Notes: generated by a model from the sequence alone, not told the origin. A DNA stretch of 5,641 bases from Bacteroidota bacterium (GCA_030642585.1 DAOWNN010000161.1:1-5641); one strand, 5' to 3'. Counted from the first letter of the stretch, positions 1 to 5,606 are shown. A program made the numbers and translations.

Positions 1-348
1 AATCACCTTTTGAAAAAAGCTGTCGATTGTCTGTACTGAAAAAAATGAATACTGGTGAAGTATGTTCTTTAAGATCCTTCCCGATCTTTCTCTTATCTCC
101 TTTCGGGTAAGGCCTGTTTCATTAACAAAATAATCGGTATAATCTGTTTCGTTATCTGAGGTACTTATCTCGAAAAGCTTCTTTATGATCCTGCCCTTCA
201 TTTCGTCAGCAGCTTTATTTGTAAAAGTTACCGCAAGAATATTCCGGAACAAATCAGGATTTTTTAGCAACAAGAGCACATAGTCGCGTGCCAGTCGGAA
301 AGTTTTACCCGAACCTGCAGAAGCCCTGTATAGTTTTAATGTACCCAT
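1..348 (-). CDS. UvrD/RecB (AddA-like) superfamily 1 helicase, N-terminal part, cut by window edge
   Basis: The first 116 residues of a superfamily 1 DNA helicase of the UvrD/RecB/AddA type; the rest lies beyond position 1. These proteins unwind DNA with ATP, and the large Bacteroidota versions usually also carry a C-terminal RecB-like nuclease and act in double-strand break repair. Seen in the sequence: MGTLKLYRASAGSGKTF opens the protein and contains the Walker A motif (ASAGSGKT, residues 9-16). Motif Ia follows as ILAVTFTNKAADEMKGRI, at about residues 37-54. The visible end reads FFSVQTIDSFFQKVI, matching the conserved stretch after motif Ia (family pattern 'S.TIDSF'). The ATG at 348 is preferred because homologues start close to the Walker A loop; an in-frame ATG at 360 would add MPNI. 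It is divergent from the aldo/keto reductase across a 180-bp spacer. The family is clear, but RecB/AddA-like versus another UvrD-like branch cannot be settled without the C-terminus. Confidence 0.85.
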   Translation of the reverse strand, partial: MGTLKLYRASAGSGKTFRLARDYVLLLLKNPDLFRNILAVTFTNKAADEMKGRIIKKLFEISTSDNETDYTDYFVNETGLTRKEIRERSGRILKNILHQYSFFSVQTIDSFFQKVI

Positions 349-446
349 AATATTTGGCATTAATCCCCATAGGTAGAACCCTGGACCCAAAATTCCGATG
401 CAGAACATTGGAGAATTGAGTTTCACGAATAAAATTAAACAAAATA

Positions 447-479
447 TTGGCCTTATATCCATTGAAAAAATTATTTTTG
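447..479 (+). promoter_or_regulatory. Candidate Bacteroidota-type promoter for the aldo/keto reductase
   Basis: TATTTTTG at 472-479 fits the Bacteroidota -7 consensus TAnnTTTG exactly. A TTG at 447-449 lies 22 nt upstream, slightly wider than the usual spacing of about 19-20. Transcription would start near 485, giving a leader of about 45 nt before the ATG at 531. The spacer is very AT-rich, so a chance match is possible. Confidence 0.33.
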
Positions 480-530
480 TTTAACACCTTTTCTTTATAA
501 TTTTTCTGTACAAATCAATATTTAGAGAAA

Positions 531-1532
531 ATGACATATACTGCCGATAACTCAAGGTACCAATCAATCCCCTATCAAAGGTCTGGAAAAAGTGGCCTTT
601 TGCTGCCAAAGATCTCATTGGGACTATGGCATAATTTTGGATCTGTAGATGATTCCTCAAATTCCAGGCGGGTTCTGCTTTATGCTTTTGATAAAGGGAT
701 TACACATTTCGATCTGGCTAATAACTACGGACCAATATTTGGTTCAGCAGAGAAAACCCTTGGGAAGGTTTTAAAACAGGACCTACATCCATACCGGGAT
801 GAATTGCTTATTTCAACCAAGGCTGGCTATAATATGTGGGATGGACCATACGGAGAATGGGGCTCAAGAAAACACCTGGTTTCAAGTCTTGATCAAAGCC
901 TGAAAAGAATGGGACTGGAATATGTTGATATATTCTATTCTCACAGACCGGATCCTGAAACTCCTTTAGAAGAAACCATGGCTGCCTTAAGCCATATTGT
1001 TAAACAAGGAAAAGCCCTTTATGTTGGAATTTCTAATTATAGTGTGGAACAAACAAAAAAGGCAGGTGAATTATTACGGAATTCAGGTACCCCTTGTCTT
1101 ATCCATCAGCCCAGGTACTCAATGCTGGATCGTTGGATTGAAGATGGACTTCTGGATTTTCTTGAGAAGGAAGGAATTGGTTGCATTGCCTTTTCTCCAC
1201 TTGCCCAGGGATTGTTAAGTAATAAGTACTTAAATGGTATTCCGAAAAGTTCCAGAGCCGCAAATCCACATGGTTTTCTTCAAAGCTCCAGGATCACTAC
1301 TGAATTAGTTGAAAAGCTAAAGCAATTGAATGATATTGCAAGTAAACGCAAACAATCTCTGGCACAAATGGCACTTGCATGGGTTTTGAAAAAACCGGGA
1401 ATTACCTCTGTATTGGTTGGGGCAAAAAACATTGAACAGCTTGAAGATTCTTTGGGATGCCTGAAAAATCTGGAATTCACTGCAGATGAATTGACAAAAA
1501 TCGATGGCTTGCTCAAAGGAATTAAGTTTTAA
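531..1532 (+). CDS. Aldo/keto reductase, YghZ (L-glyceraldehyde 3-phosphate reductase) type
   Basis: A complete 333-residue cytosolic aldo/keto reductase, expected to reduce small aldehydes or keto compounds with NADPH in a TIM barrel. The catalytic tetrad is intact: D61 (HFDLANNYG), Y66, K97 (STKAGY) and H138 (YSHRPD). Cofactor-site segments are also present: GISNYS at 166-171, IHQPRYS at 191-197, FSPLAQGLLS at 221-230 and VLVGAKN at 294-300. The opening (YQRSGKSGLLLPKISLGLW) and the MWDGPYGEWGSRKHL segment at about 102-116 resemble E. coli YghZ, which detoxifies methylglyoxal and reduces L-glyceraldehyde 3-phosphate, and the related voltage-gated K+ channel beta-subunit branch. Length is normal for the family. 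The ATG at 531 gives the expected N-terminus; there is no strong Shine-Dalgarno sequence, only AGAGAA just upstream. It appears monocistronic, divergent from the helicase and convergent with rubrerythrin. The actual substrate is not determinable from the sequence. Confidence 0.93.
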   Translation: MTYTADNSRYQSIPYQRSGKSGLLLPKISLGLWHNFGSVDDSSNSRRVLLYAFDKGITHFDLANNYGPIFGSAEKTLGKVLKQDLHPYRDELLISTKAGYNMWDGPYGEWGSRKHLVSSLDQSLKRMGLEYVDIFYSHRPDPETPLEETMAALSHIVKQGKALYVGISNYSVEQTKKAGELLRNSGTPCLIHQPRYSMLDRWIEDGLLDFLEKEGIGCIAFSPLAQGLLSNKYLNGIPKSSRAANPHGFLQSSRITTELVEKLKQLNDIASKRKQSLAQMALAWVLKKPGITSVLVGAKNIEQLEDSLGCLKNLEFTADELTKIDGLLKGIKF

Positions 1533-1639
1533 GTGTATATGAAAATTCAGGGATTACCTCAAAAGCTAATCTTCTAAATGTCGTCATCCTGAACTCTGGC
1601 AAAAAGGCATTTAAGTGTCTGCACTAAAGTTAGTTACTC

Positions 1640-1665
1640 AAGCTCTCAAGTTTACCCGGGAGCTT
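1640..1665 (+). terminator. Weak hairpin, possible terminator of the aldo/keto reductase
   Basis: AAGCTCTC (1640-1647) pairs with GGGAGCTT (1658-1665), with one T-G pair, around a 10-nt loop. The sequence after it is only ATTTGG, so there is no good U tract. It lies 108 bases past the stop codon of the reductase. A terminator role is possible but weakly supported. Confidence 0.22.
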
Positions 1666-1713
1666 ATTTGGCTCAACTTCTATGTTTGTGCAATAATATG
1701 ATAAACCATTCAA

Positions 1714-1790
1714 AAACCCTGAAAGGGTTTAAAGATAATAGCCCCGGGCATCGCCCGGGGTTGATAATTTGCATTGGTACCGGTCCGGTA
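1714..1790. repeat. REP-like element: three successive hairpins with 3-nt loops
   Basis: Three palindromes follow each other. AAACCCT-GAA-AGGGTTT spans 1714-1730 with a 7-bp stem. CCCCGGGC-ATC-GCCCGGGG spans 1742-1760 with an 8-bp GC stem. TACCG-GTC-CGGTA spans 1778-1790 with a 5-bp stem. All stems are perfect and each encloses three bases. The first two, joined by AAAGATAATAG, look like an intergenic palindromic repeat I recall from other Bacteroidota genomes; that recognition is from memory and was not searched. The position between convergent genes is typical for such repeats. Confidence 0.65.
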
Positions 1791-1829
1791 GAGAAGGTTT
1801 AATAGAATTATAAATGCTATTCCGGACCG
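1781..1829. repeat. Inverted repeat with inner stem, next to the rubrerythrin stop codon
   Basis: CGGTCCGG (1781-1788) is the exact reverse complement of CCGGACCG (1822-1829). Inside it, AATAG (1801-1805) pairs with CTATT (1817-1821), which is directly continuous with the right outer arm. Folding gives a 13-bp helix with a 12-nt bulge on the left. The right arm ends 13 bases from the last base of the rubrerythrin gene, so it would lie in that mRNA's 3' end and could stabilise or terminate it. There is no T tract on the minus strand. Its left arm overlaps the third small hairpin (1778-1790), so the two folds exclude each other. Confidence 0.5.
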
Positions 1830-1842
1830 AATAAAATAAAGA

Positions 1843-2418
1843 TTAATAATTATCTTCCTTAATTTCAAAATAAGCTTTCGGATGCAGGCAGGCGGGGCAC
1901 AAGTCAGGAGCTTTTTCCCCCTCATGCAGGTAACCACAATTCCGACATTTCCATACAATCTTTCCATCCTTCTCAAACACCTTTCCCTCATCCAAATTCT
2001 TATAAAGTTTCAAATACCTTTCCTCGTGAGCCTTTTCCACCTCGGCAATTTTCCTATAAGCTGTTGCTATTTCCTTAAACCCCTCTTCCTCCGCAATTCT
2101 GGCAAATTCAGGATAAAGCTCAGTCCATTCCTCATTTTCACCTTCAGCTGAGGCCTTAAGATTTTCCATAGTGGTCCCGATTTTACCGGCAGGATAACTT
2201 GCTGTTATCTCTACCATGCCACCCTCTAAAAATTTGAAGAACCTCTTGGCATGCTCTTTTTCATTTAATGCTGTTTCTGCAAAGATGGCTGAGATCTGTT
2301 CCAGTCCCTCTTTTTTTGCCTGCTTTGAAAAATAATCATACCTCATACGTGCCTGCGACTCCCCGGCAAATGATTTAAGTAAGCTCTGTTCTGTTTTTGT
2401 TCCTTTTAAACTTTTCAT
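1843..2418 (-). CDS. rbr: Rubrerythrin
   Basis: A complete classical rubrerythrin of 191 residues, the usual length. It is a cytosolic non-haem di-iron peroxidase that reduces hydrogen peroxide in anaerobes, with electrons arriving through its rubredoxin domain. The N-terminal ferritin-like four-helix domain (about 1-145) carries the expected ligands: E20 (FAGESQAR), E53 and H56 (NEKEH), E94 and E97 (EGENEEW), and E128 and H131 (EKAH). The C-terminal rubredoxin-type domain has two CxxC knuckles, C158/C161 (CRNC) and C174/C177 (CPAC), to hold one iron. Nothing is missing. The gene lies 66 bases downstream of the flavin reductase on the same strand. It may be co-transcribed with it or use its own promoter (2440-2468). 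No Shine-Dalgarno sequence is visible before the ATG, which is common in this phylum. Confidence 0.96.
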   Translation of the reverse strand: MKSLKGTKTEQSLLKSFAGESQARMRYDYFSKQAKKEGLEQISAIFAETALNEKEHAKRFFKFLEGGMVEITASYPAGKIGTTMENLKASAEGENEEWTELYPEFARIAEEEGFKEIATAYRKIAEVEKAHEERYLKLYKNLDEGKVFEKDGKIVWKCRNCGYLHEGEKAPDLCPACLHPKAYFEIKEDNY

Positions 2419-2439
2419 TTTAGATTTAAAATTATGTTA

Positions 2440-2468
2440 CAAATTAAATTTATGAATCTGGTTTCAAA
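2440..2468 (-). promoter_or_regulatory. Candidate promoter for rubrerythrin
   Basis: On the minus strand TTTG (2468-2465) is followed after 17 nt by TTAATTTG (2447-2440), one mismatch from the Bacteroidota -7 element TAnnTTTG. It lies in the 66-bp gap after the flavin reductase stop codon and would give a leader of about 15 nt. If real, rubrerythrin can be transcribed without its neighbour, for example under peroxide stress. The region is AT-rich, so the call is tentative. Confidence 0.33.
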
Positions 2469-2484
2469 CCTGACATACTAGTAA

Positions 2485-3003
2485 TTAAGATTTATCCTTA
2501 GCAATATATGTAGGTGCATTTGGAGGAGCCATTCCCCTTTTCACTTCTCTGTAATAAGAATATGTTAAAGCTTCTTTTTCAGCATTAAGCAATTCGCTGT
2601 TAATTACCTCACCAATAAATAATATGTGTGTATCAACATCCATACTCTGAATAAGCTTACACTCGAACCAGGCAATTGTATTATCGGTAACAACAGGAAC
2701 TCCGGTTTCTCCTGTTAAATAATTAACAGCACTAAACTTATCCGTATTATGCCCACTTTTAAAGCCAAAAAGGCCAATCAATCCGGGCTTTGTATCTTTT
2801 TCAGGTACAGAAATTGAAAAGGCTTTGCTATCTGATATCAATTCTGCTGTCATGTTGTTTTTACTGCAGCTAACCGCAAATTGTGGAGGTTTCGAACTTA
2901 CCTGGAATACAGTGTTGGATACATATCCGCTGGACTTTTCATTAGTTCCGGAGCAGACCAAATAGAGCCCGTAGGAGATCTTATGAAACGATTCTATATT
3001 CAT
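2485..3003 (-). CDS. Flavin reductase-like FMN-binding protein, related to the flavin domain of high-molecular-weight rubredoxin
   Basis: A 172-residue split-barrel flavin reductase-like protein, expected to bind FMN in the cytosol and transfer electrons from NAD(P)H. Telling segments are HKISYGLYLV (7-16), NTVFQV (30-35), GLFGFKSG (77-84), DVDTHILFIGEV (122-133) and YSYYREVKRG (148-157), ending in APTYIAKDKS. This pattern is very close to what I know of the N-terminal domain of Hrb, the Moorella-type NADH:rubredoxin/FprA electron donor, in which a short linker and a rubredoxin domain follow the 'APTYI' region. Here the protein stops at that point, so the rubredoxin part is absent. The neighbouring rubrerythrin carries one. 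The gene is upstream of rubrerythrin on the same strand with a 66-bp gap, and divergent from the amidohydrolase. An oxygen/peroxide detoxification role is inferred from this context; the electron donor and acceptor are not proven. Confidence 0.88.
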   Translation of the reverse strand: MNIESFHKISYGLYLVCSGTNEKSSGYVSNTVFQVSSKPPQFAVSCSKNNMTAELISDSKAFSISVPEKDTKPGLIGLFGFKSGHNTDKFSAVNYLTGETGVPVVTDNTIAWFECKLIQSMDVDTHILFIGEVINSELLNAEKEALTYSYYREVKRGMAPPNAPTYIAKDKS

Positions 3004-3012
3004 AGTTTATCT

Positions 3013-3043
3013 CAATATTAATAAGCTAATTTTCTCACAACAA
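3013..3043 (-). promoter_or_regulatory. Possible promoter for the flavin reductase
   Basis: On the minus strand a TTGTTG (3043-3038) precedes TAATATTG (3020-3013), one mismatch from TAnnTTTG, with 17 or 20 nt between them depending on which TTG is used. The start site would fall only a few bases before the ATG at 3003, giving an almost leaderless mRNA. That makes the call doubtful. Confidence 0.2.
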
Positions 3044-3088
3044 TATACTAAAACTTTCTAAACCTTCGAATAAATTTGAATCTGCCTG

Positions 3089-3116
3089 TTGAGGCTCAAA
3101 GCTTTTTTGTATTTTG
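3089..3116 (+). promoter_or_regulatory. Possible promoter for the amidohydrolase lipoprotein
   Basis: TTG at 3089-3091 is followed after 18 nt by TATTTTG (3110-3116), which resembles the -7 element TAnnTTTG but is one base shorter. The start site would be near 3122, about 20 nt before the ATG at 3141. The call is tentative. Confidence 0.25.
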
Positions 3117-3140
3117 TAAGAAGTATCAGATAATGAAAAT

Positions 3141-4475
3141 ATGAAAAGAAAATTATTGATAGTAATAGTGGTTCTGGCATCATTCTACGGATGCAACAAC
3201 ACCGATAATGATAATTACCTTTTAATCAAAGGTGCCAGTCTTATTAACCCCGGACAGAGTAATGAGCTATCATTAGTAACTGAAAACTCTTATATTTTAA
3301 TCAAAAATGGAATAATTGAACAGTATGGGGCATTAACGGAAAATGTGGATTTTCCTCGAAAAACTTCTGTTATAGAGGCTTCAGGGAAATATGTTATGCC
3401 TGGACTTATAGATGGTTTCGCGGTGCAAAACAACCAGGATTATGCAAATGCTTATTTGTATATGGGGGTGACCTCCATTATTGGTGTTGGCGGAGGCAGG
3501 CGTGGCGATTTTTTTCGGGAGGCCCATCCCCAGCCTGATATCTATATGCTGGAATCGGTTGGAGATGATATGAAATCAACAGAAGAGCATTTAAGTGATC
3601 TTCAAAAGCTATACGAGCAGGAATTTAAAGTTGCACTGCTGAAGTATGCCCTCAAACCTGACCAGGTGAAGGCTGTAAAAGCCAGGGCCAAAGATCTTGG
3701 AATGGCTTGTATTGGAGAATTGGGTCATACTACTTACAAGGAAGGTATTGATATTGGTGTGGAAGCTTTTGTTCACACTACAAGGTATTCTTTGGATGTG
3801 GCACCCGAGGATATGGCGATGGCTGTGGCCAGGGAACCATTCAGTGATGATATGGACAGTCCCAAATGGAAGTACTATCAGCACTTATTTTCTCTGGAAG
3901 AAGGAGATGAAGCCCTGGTGAAACATGCCCGTATCCTGGGAACATCTGATTCCTACCTGATGCCAACTCTTAGCCTTCTGTTCCTCGACCTTCCGGAACA
4001 TCAGAATCCCTGGAATTTTCCAATTGCCAGCATTTTAGATGAAACCGATATCAATAATCCCGCGGATAAACAGTCAGGTAATCATGTCTATGATTCTTTG
4101 ACCCAGGCAAATTACACTGCAATGGCAATCAAGGAGTATATGATTGAAAAAACCTATTACAGCAATGGTGCAAAATATCTTGCCGGAAGTGCCACTGATG
4201 TTTGGGGAACCATGCCCGGAATATCACTTCACACTGAACTGCAGTCTTTGCAAAAAATTGGACTTTCAAATAGCGAAGCCCTTGCTACAGCAACATCAAA
4301 TTTCAACAAGGCTTTTGGCTGGAAAATCGGAAAAATAGAAAAGGATTTTGTTGGAAATATTTTAATTCTTAATGAAAATCCATTGGACGACCTTGACAAT
4401 TTGCTGGATATATATCGGCTTGTATTAAAAGGAGAAGTAGTGGATAGGGACAGCTTGTTAAAAAGTAAGGATTAA
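3141..4475 (+). CDS. Amidohydrolase-superfamily lipoprotein with a degenerate metal site
   Basis: A complete 444-residue protein. It begins with a lipoprotein signal: KRK, a hydrophobic run from 5 to 16, and a lipobox-like FYGC with C18 as the lipidated residue. The position -3 phenylalanine is slightly unusual. It is therefore expected in the periplasm or on the cell surface, anchored in a membrane. The mature part follows the amidohydrolase plan. An N-terminal beta-sandwich segment (YLLIKGASLINPG, 26-38) leads to YVMPGLIDGF (84-93), with MGVTSIIGVGGG at 108-119. The C-terminal core is LAGSATDVWGTMPG (347-360), the SNSEALATATSN segment (376-387) and VGNILILNENPLDDLDNL (404-421). In most relatives GLID is followed by xHxH, which binds metal; here F93 and V95 stand at those positions. 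K168, E193, H196, H212 and D353 are candidate remaining ligands. The substrate is unknown. It has its own spacers on both sides and no evident operon partner. Confidence 0.85.
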   Translation: MKRKLLIVIVVLASFYGCNNTDNDNYLLIKGASLINPGQSNELSLVTENSYILIKNGIIEQYGALTENVDFPRKTSVIEASGKYVMPGLIDGFAVQNNQDYANAYLYMGVTSIIGVGGGRRGDFFREAHPQPDIYMLESVGDDMKSTEEHLSDLQKLYEQEFKVALLKYALKPDQVKAVKARAKDLGMACIGELGHTTYKEGIDIGVEAFVHTTRYSLDVAPEDMAMAVAREPFSDDMDSPKWKYYQHLFSLEEGDEALVKHARILGTSDSYLMPTLSLLFLDLPEHQNPWNFPIASILDETDINNPADKQSGNHVYDSLTQANYTAMAIKEYMIEKTYYSNGAKYLAGSATDVWGTMPGISLHTELQSLQKIGLSNSEALATATSNFNKAFGWKIGKIEKDFVGNILILNENPLDDLDNLLDIYRLVLKGEVVDRDSLLKSKD

Positions 4476-4677
4476 GGATACAGATCGACTCTGTTAAGAA
4501 TTATTCTGCAAAAAAATAATATGAATATATATGTCGTCCCTACGGGACTCAACATATAGTGTAAAGGTTTTTTCTAAAAATATATCATCCCTACGGGATT
4601 AACAATTAGTAGATAAAGTAATACTAAATAAGTAATTGTTCATAGCTTTAAATATTAGTAATTTCTAACAAATCTCC
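4476..4677. other. Spacer with palindromic repeats, no intact gene
   Basis: Past the amidohydrolase stop codon a small hairpin, ACAGA (4480-4484) with TCTGT (4490-4494), is a weak terminator candidate without a T tract. Two copies of a palindromic repeat follow (separate entry), then about 65 bp of AT-rich sequence with stops in all frames. The last six bases (4672-4677) already read as Ile-Ser in frame with the threonine aldolase remnant. Confidence 0.5.
4525..4610. repeat. Two copies of a palindromic TCCCTACGGGA repeat
   Basis: Copy 1 has the hairpin GTCCC-TAC-GGGAC at 4536-4548. Copy 2 has ATCCC-TAC-GGGAT at 4587-4599. Both are preceded by ATATAT and followed by AACA..TAGT, so the repeated unit is about 33-36 bp and the copies lie 51 bp apart. 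The outer base pair differs between copies but stays paired (G-C against A-T), which points to selection on the folded form. The repeat resembles one I recall from many Bacteroidota intergenic regions; this was not searched. Confidence 0.7.
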
Positions 4678-5112
4678 ATGTATAAAGATTTTAATGCTCC
4701 ATCAGGAGCTATCCTGGTAGGATCCATGAAGTTTACAAAAGATCTTTACCATACACGAAGAATGTTTGGAGGAGGTATGCCCCAGGTATGGCCATTTGCA
4801 GTTATTGCTTTGAAGTATGCAGACGCATTCCTTGAAAACTACAAACTGGCAATTCAAAAATCAAATCAATTATTTAGCTTACTGAATAAGAATTCAAAAT
4901 TACAATTTGAGCACATCCTAAACGGCACCAATGTATTCAATCTCTACTTAAAGGGAGCTGATCCCGAAAAGTTCAGATCAGCTCTTCTAAAAGAACAAAT
5001 AGTTTTACCGGCTCCCACAGGAAACAAATTCAGCATGAAAATAAATGTGACAATCAACCGCAAAACTCCTGAATGGATAGCTCAAAAATTTGTAGAAGCC
5101 ATTGGAACTTAA
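4678..5112 (+). pseudogene. Threonine aldolase-like PLP enzyme, C-terminal remnant (5' truncated)
   Basis: The frame from 4678 encodes 144 residues matching the C-terminal part of fold-type I PLP enzymes of the threonine aldolase / beta-eliminating lyase family, which split L-threonine into glycine and acetaldehyde. MYKDFNAPSGAILVG (1-15) aligns with the family's Schiff-base lysine segment (E. coli LtaA 'SKGLGTPVGSLLVG'), making K3 the PLP lysine. Then come the RRMFGGGMPQVWPF segment (27-40), a helical stretch, NGTNVFNLYLKG (82-93) and a family-like end (SMKINVTINRKTPEW, 119-133). Full-length members have roughly 340-400 residues, so about 200 N-terminal residues are gone, including most of the PLP-binding large domain. 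The frame continues upstream of the ATG as Gln-Ile-Ser to a TAA at 4666-4668, and Ile-Ser still looks homologous ('VYISMYK'). The ATG is therefore probably an internal methionine, not an evolved start. It cannot form a normal active site alone, and I read it as a decaying fragment. Confidence 0.8.
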
Positions 5113-5166
5113 ATACCCTTTGCTCTTTAATTATATGGCTTCTGTTTTTACAAGTCCGTATTGTAG

Positions 5167-5186
5167 AACGAACGTCCCCGTTTGTT
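5167..5186 (+). terminator. Hairpin after the aldolase remnant, possible terminator or REP
   Basis: AACGAACG (5167-5174) pairs with CGTTTGTT (5179-5186) as an 8-bp stem with one G-T pair around the tetraloop TCCC. It lies 54 bases beyond the remnant's stop codon and is followed by AATCTTTGG, which is not a strong T tract. It may be the old terminator of the aldolase gene or a separate palindromic repeat. Confidence 0.3.
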
Positions 5187-5249
5187 AATCTTTGGTAATA
5201 TTCATCAAGTTTTCATTTGCGAACCTTGTGATTCGTAATCGATCCGGAT

Positions 5250-5492
5250 GGTGGTCGTAAATTATACCACCCCGACTCCTGACCTCCCGGTCAGTAGCCA
5301 CCCCTCCTTGAAAAAAGGAGGGGAATTTTACGTCATATTTTAAGCTTTAATAAATCTTAAATTCTCCTCCTTGATATTTAAAGGAGGAGTACGCTGGCGA
5401 ATGAATTAGTCAATTAAATATAGTTAATCTCCTGTTTTCACTTAATACCACTGCCAAAAGTGAAAAGTATAAATTCGCCAGGGGGAGGTGGT
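5250..5492. repeat. Composite nested palindromic element (REP/MITE-like or structured RNA)
   Basis: Several stems follow and enclose each other. GGTGGT/ACCACC is at 5250-5255 and 5266-5271. CTGACC/GGTCAG spans 5279-5294 with loop TCCC, extended by two more pairs beyond one mismatch. CCCCTCCTT/AAGGAGGGG spans 5301-5323 (9 bp, 5-nt loop) and is followed by AATTTTA. CTCCTCCTT/AAGGAGGAG spans 5364-5389 (9 bp, 8-nt loop). CTGGCGAAT (5394-5402) pairs with ATTCGCCAG (5473-5481) and encloses TTTTCACTT/AAGTGAAAA (5435-5443 with 5458-5466, 14-nt loop). GCCACCCCTCC near 5297-5307 faces GGGGGAGGTGGTT at about 5481-5493 as an imperfect outer inverted repeat. Parts resemble repeats I recall from Bacteroidota genomes, sometimes near IS200/IS605-like transposases; none is encoded here. 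Whether it acts as DNA or RNA is open. Confidence 0.6.
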
Positions 5493-5576
5493 TCTTCATA
5501 ATTTGATGTGTATGCCTTTTAGGGCCAGGATAGTACTTTATCATGAGCTTATCTCATTAACTAACAATATATTTGA

Positions 5577-5588
5577 CCTGTAGGGATG
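5577..5588 (-). repeat. Degenerate third copy of the TCCCTAC repeat, inverted
   Basis: Read on the minus strand this is CATCCCTACAGG, matching CATCCCTACGGG of the copy at 4586-4597 except for one base. The change breaks the small hairpin. An AT-rich flank (AAATATATT) is on one side. A short match like this has limited weight on its own. Confidence 0.4.
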
Positions 5589-5606
5589 CCGTCTAATCAA
5601 CGATAA

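Larger units (their letters stand above)
1533..1842. other. Convergent spacer with hairpins, no gene
   Basis: These 310 bases separate two genes that read towards each other. I see no credible protein; reading frames here are short and continue into the rubrerythrin gene in a wrong frame. At 1580-1596 the text GTCGTCATCCTGAACTC resembles one arm of a palindromic repeat I recall from Bacteroidota genomes, but the second arm is missing. A weak hairpin at 1640-1665 and a row of tight hairpins from 1714 to 1829 are listed separately. The hairpins may stop transcription from both sides. Confidence 0.6.

Noticed and set aside
305..487. 60-residue frame on the minus strand covering the helicase start and its spacer
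   Set aside because: It overlaps the first codons of the helicase in a different frame, its sequence resembles no family, and the helicase frame with its Walker A motif clearly explains the DNA.
1710..1991. 93-residue minus-strand frame reaching from the hairpin spacer into rubrerythrin
   Set aside because: It is out of frame with rubrerythrin, crosses the palindromic repeats and contains no recognisable motif.
1882..2151. 89-residue plus-strand frame opposite rubrerythrin, rich in hydrophobic residues
   Set aside because: It is the antisense of a well-conserved rubrerythrin gene; the hydrophobic look comes from reading the complement of a charged protein.
3697..3921. 74-residue plus-strand frame inside the amidohydrolase
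   Set aside because: It is an overlapping alternative frame within a coherent amidohydrolase sequence and has no start signal or motif of its own.
4480..4494. Terminator of the amidohydrolase gene
   Set aside because: The stem is only 5 bp of mixed composition and lacks a T tract, so I mention it only in the spacer entry.
4525..4610. CRISPR array
   Set aside because: Only two copies exist, the repeats are imperfect, the inter-repeat sequence is not a spacer of regular length, and no cas gene is present.
5301..5323. Plain rho-independent terminator
   Set aside because: The stem and the following AATTTTA would fit, but no gene ends close upstream (the nearest stop is 188 bases away), and a sister hairpin follows at 5364. 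It is better described as part of the composite repeat.
5394..5481. Integron attC site, suggested by a long palindrome with an inner hairpin
   Set aside because: I do not find paired R and L boxes with the conserved GTTRRRY core at the ends, and there is no cassette gene or integrase.
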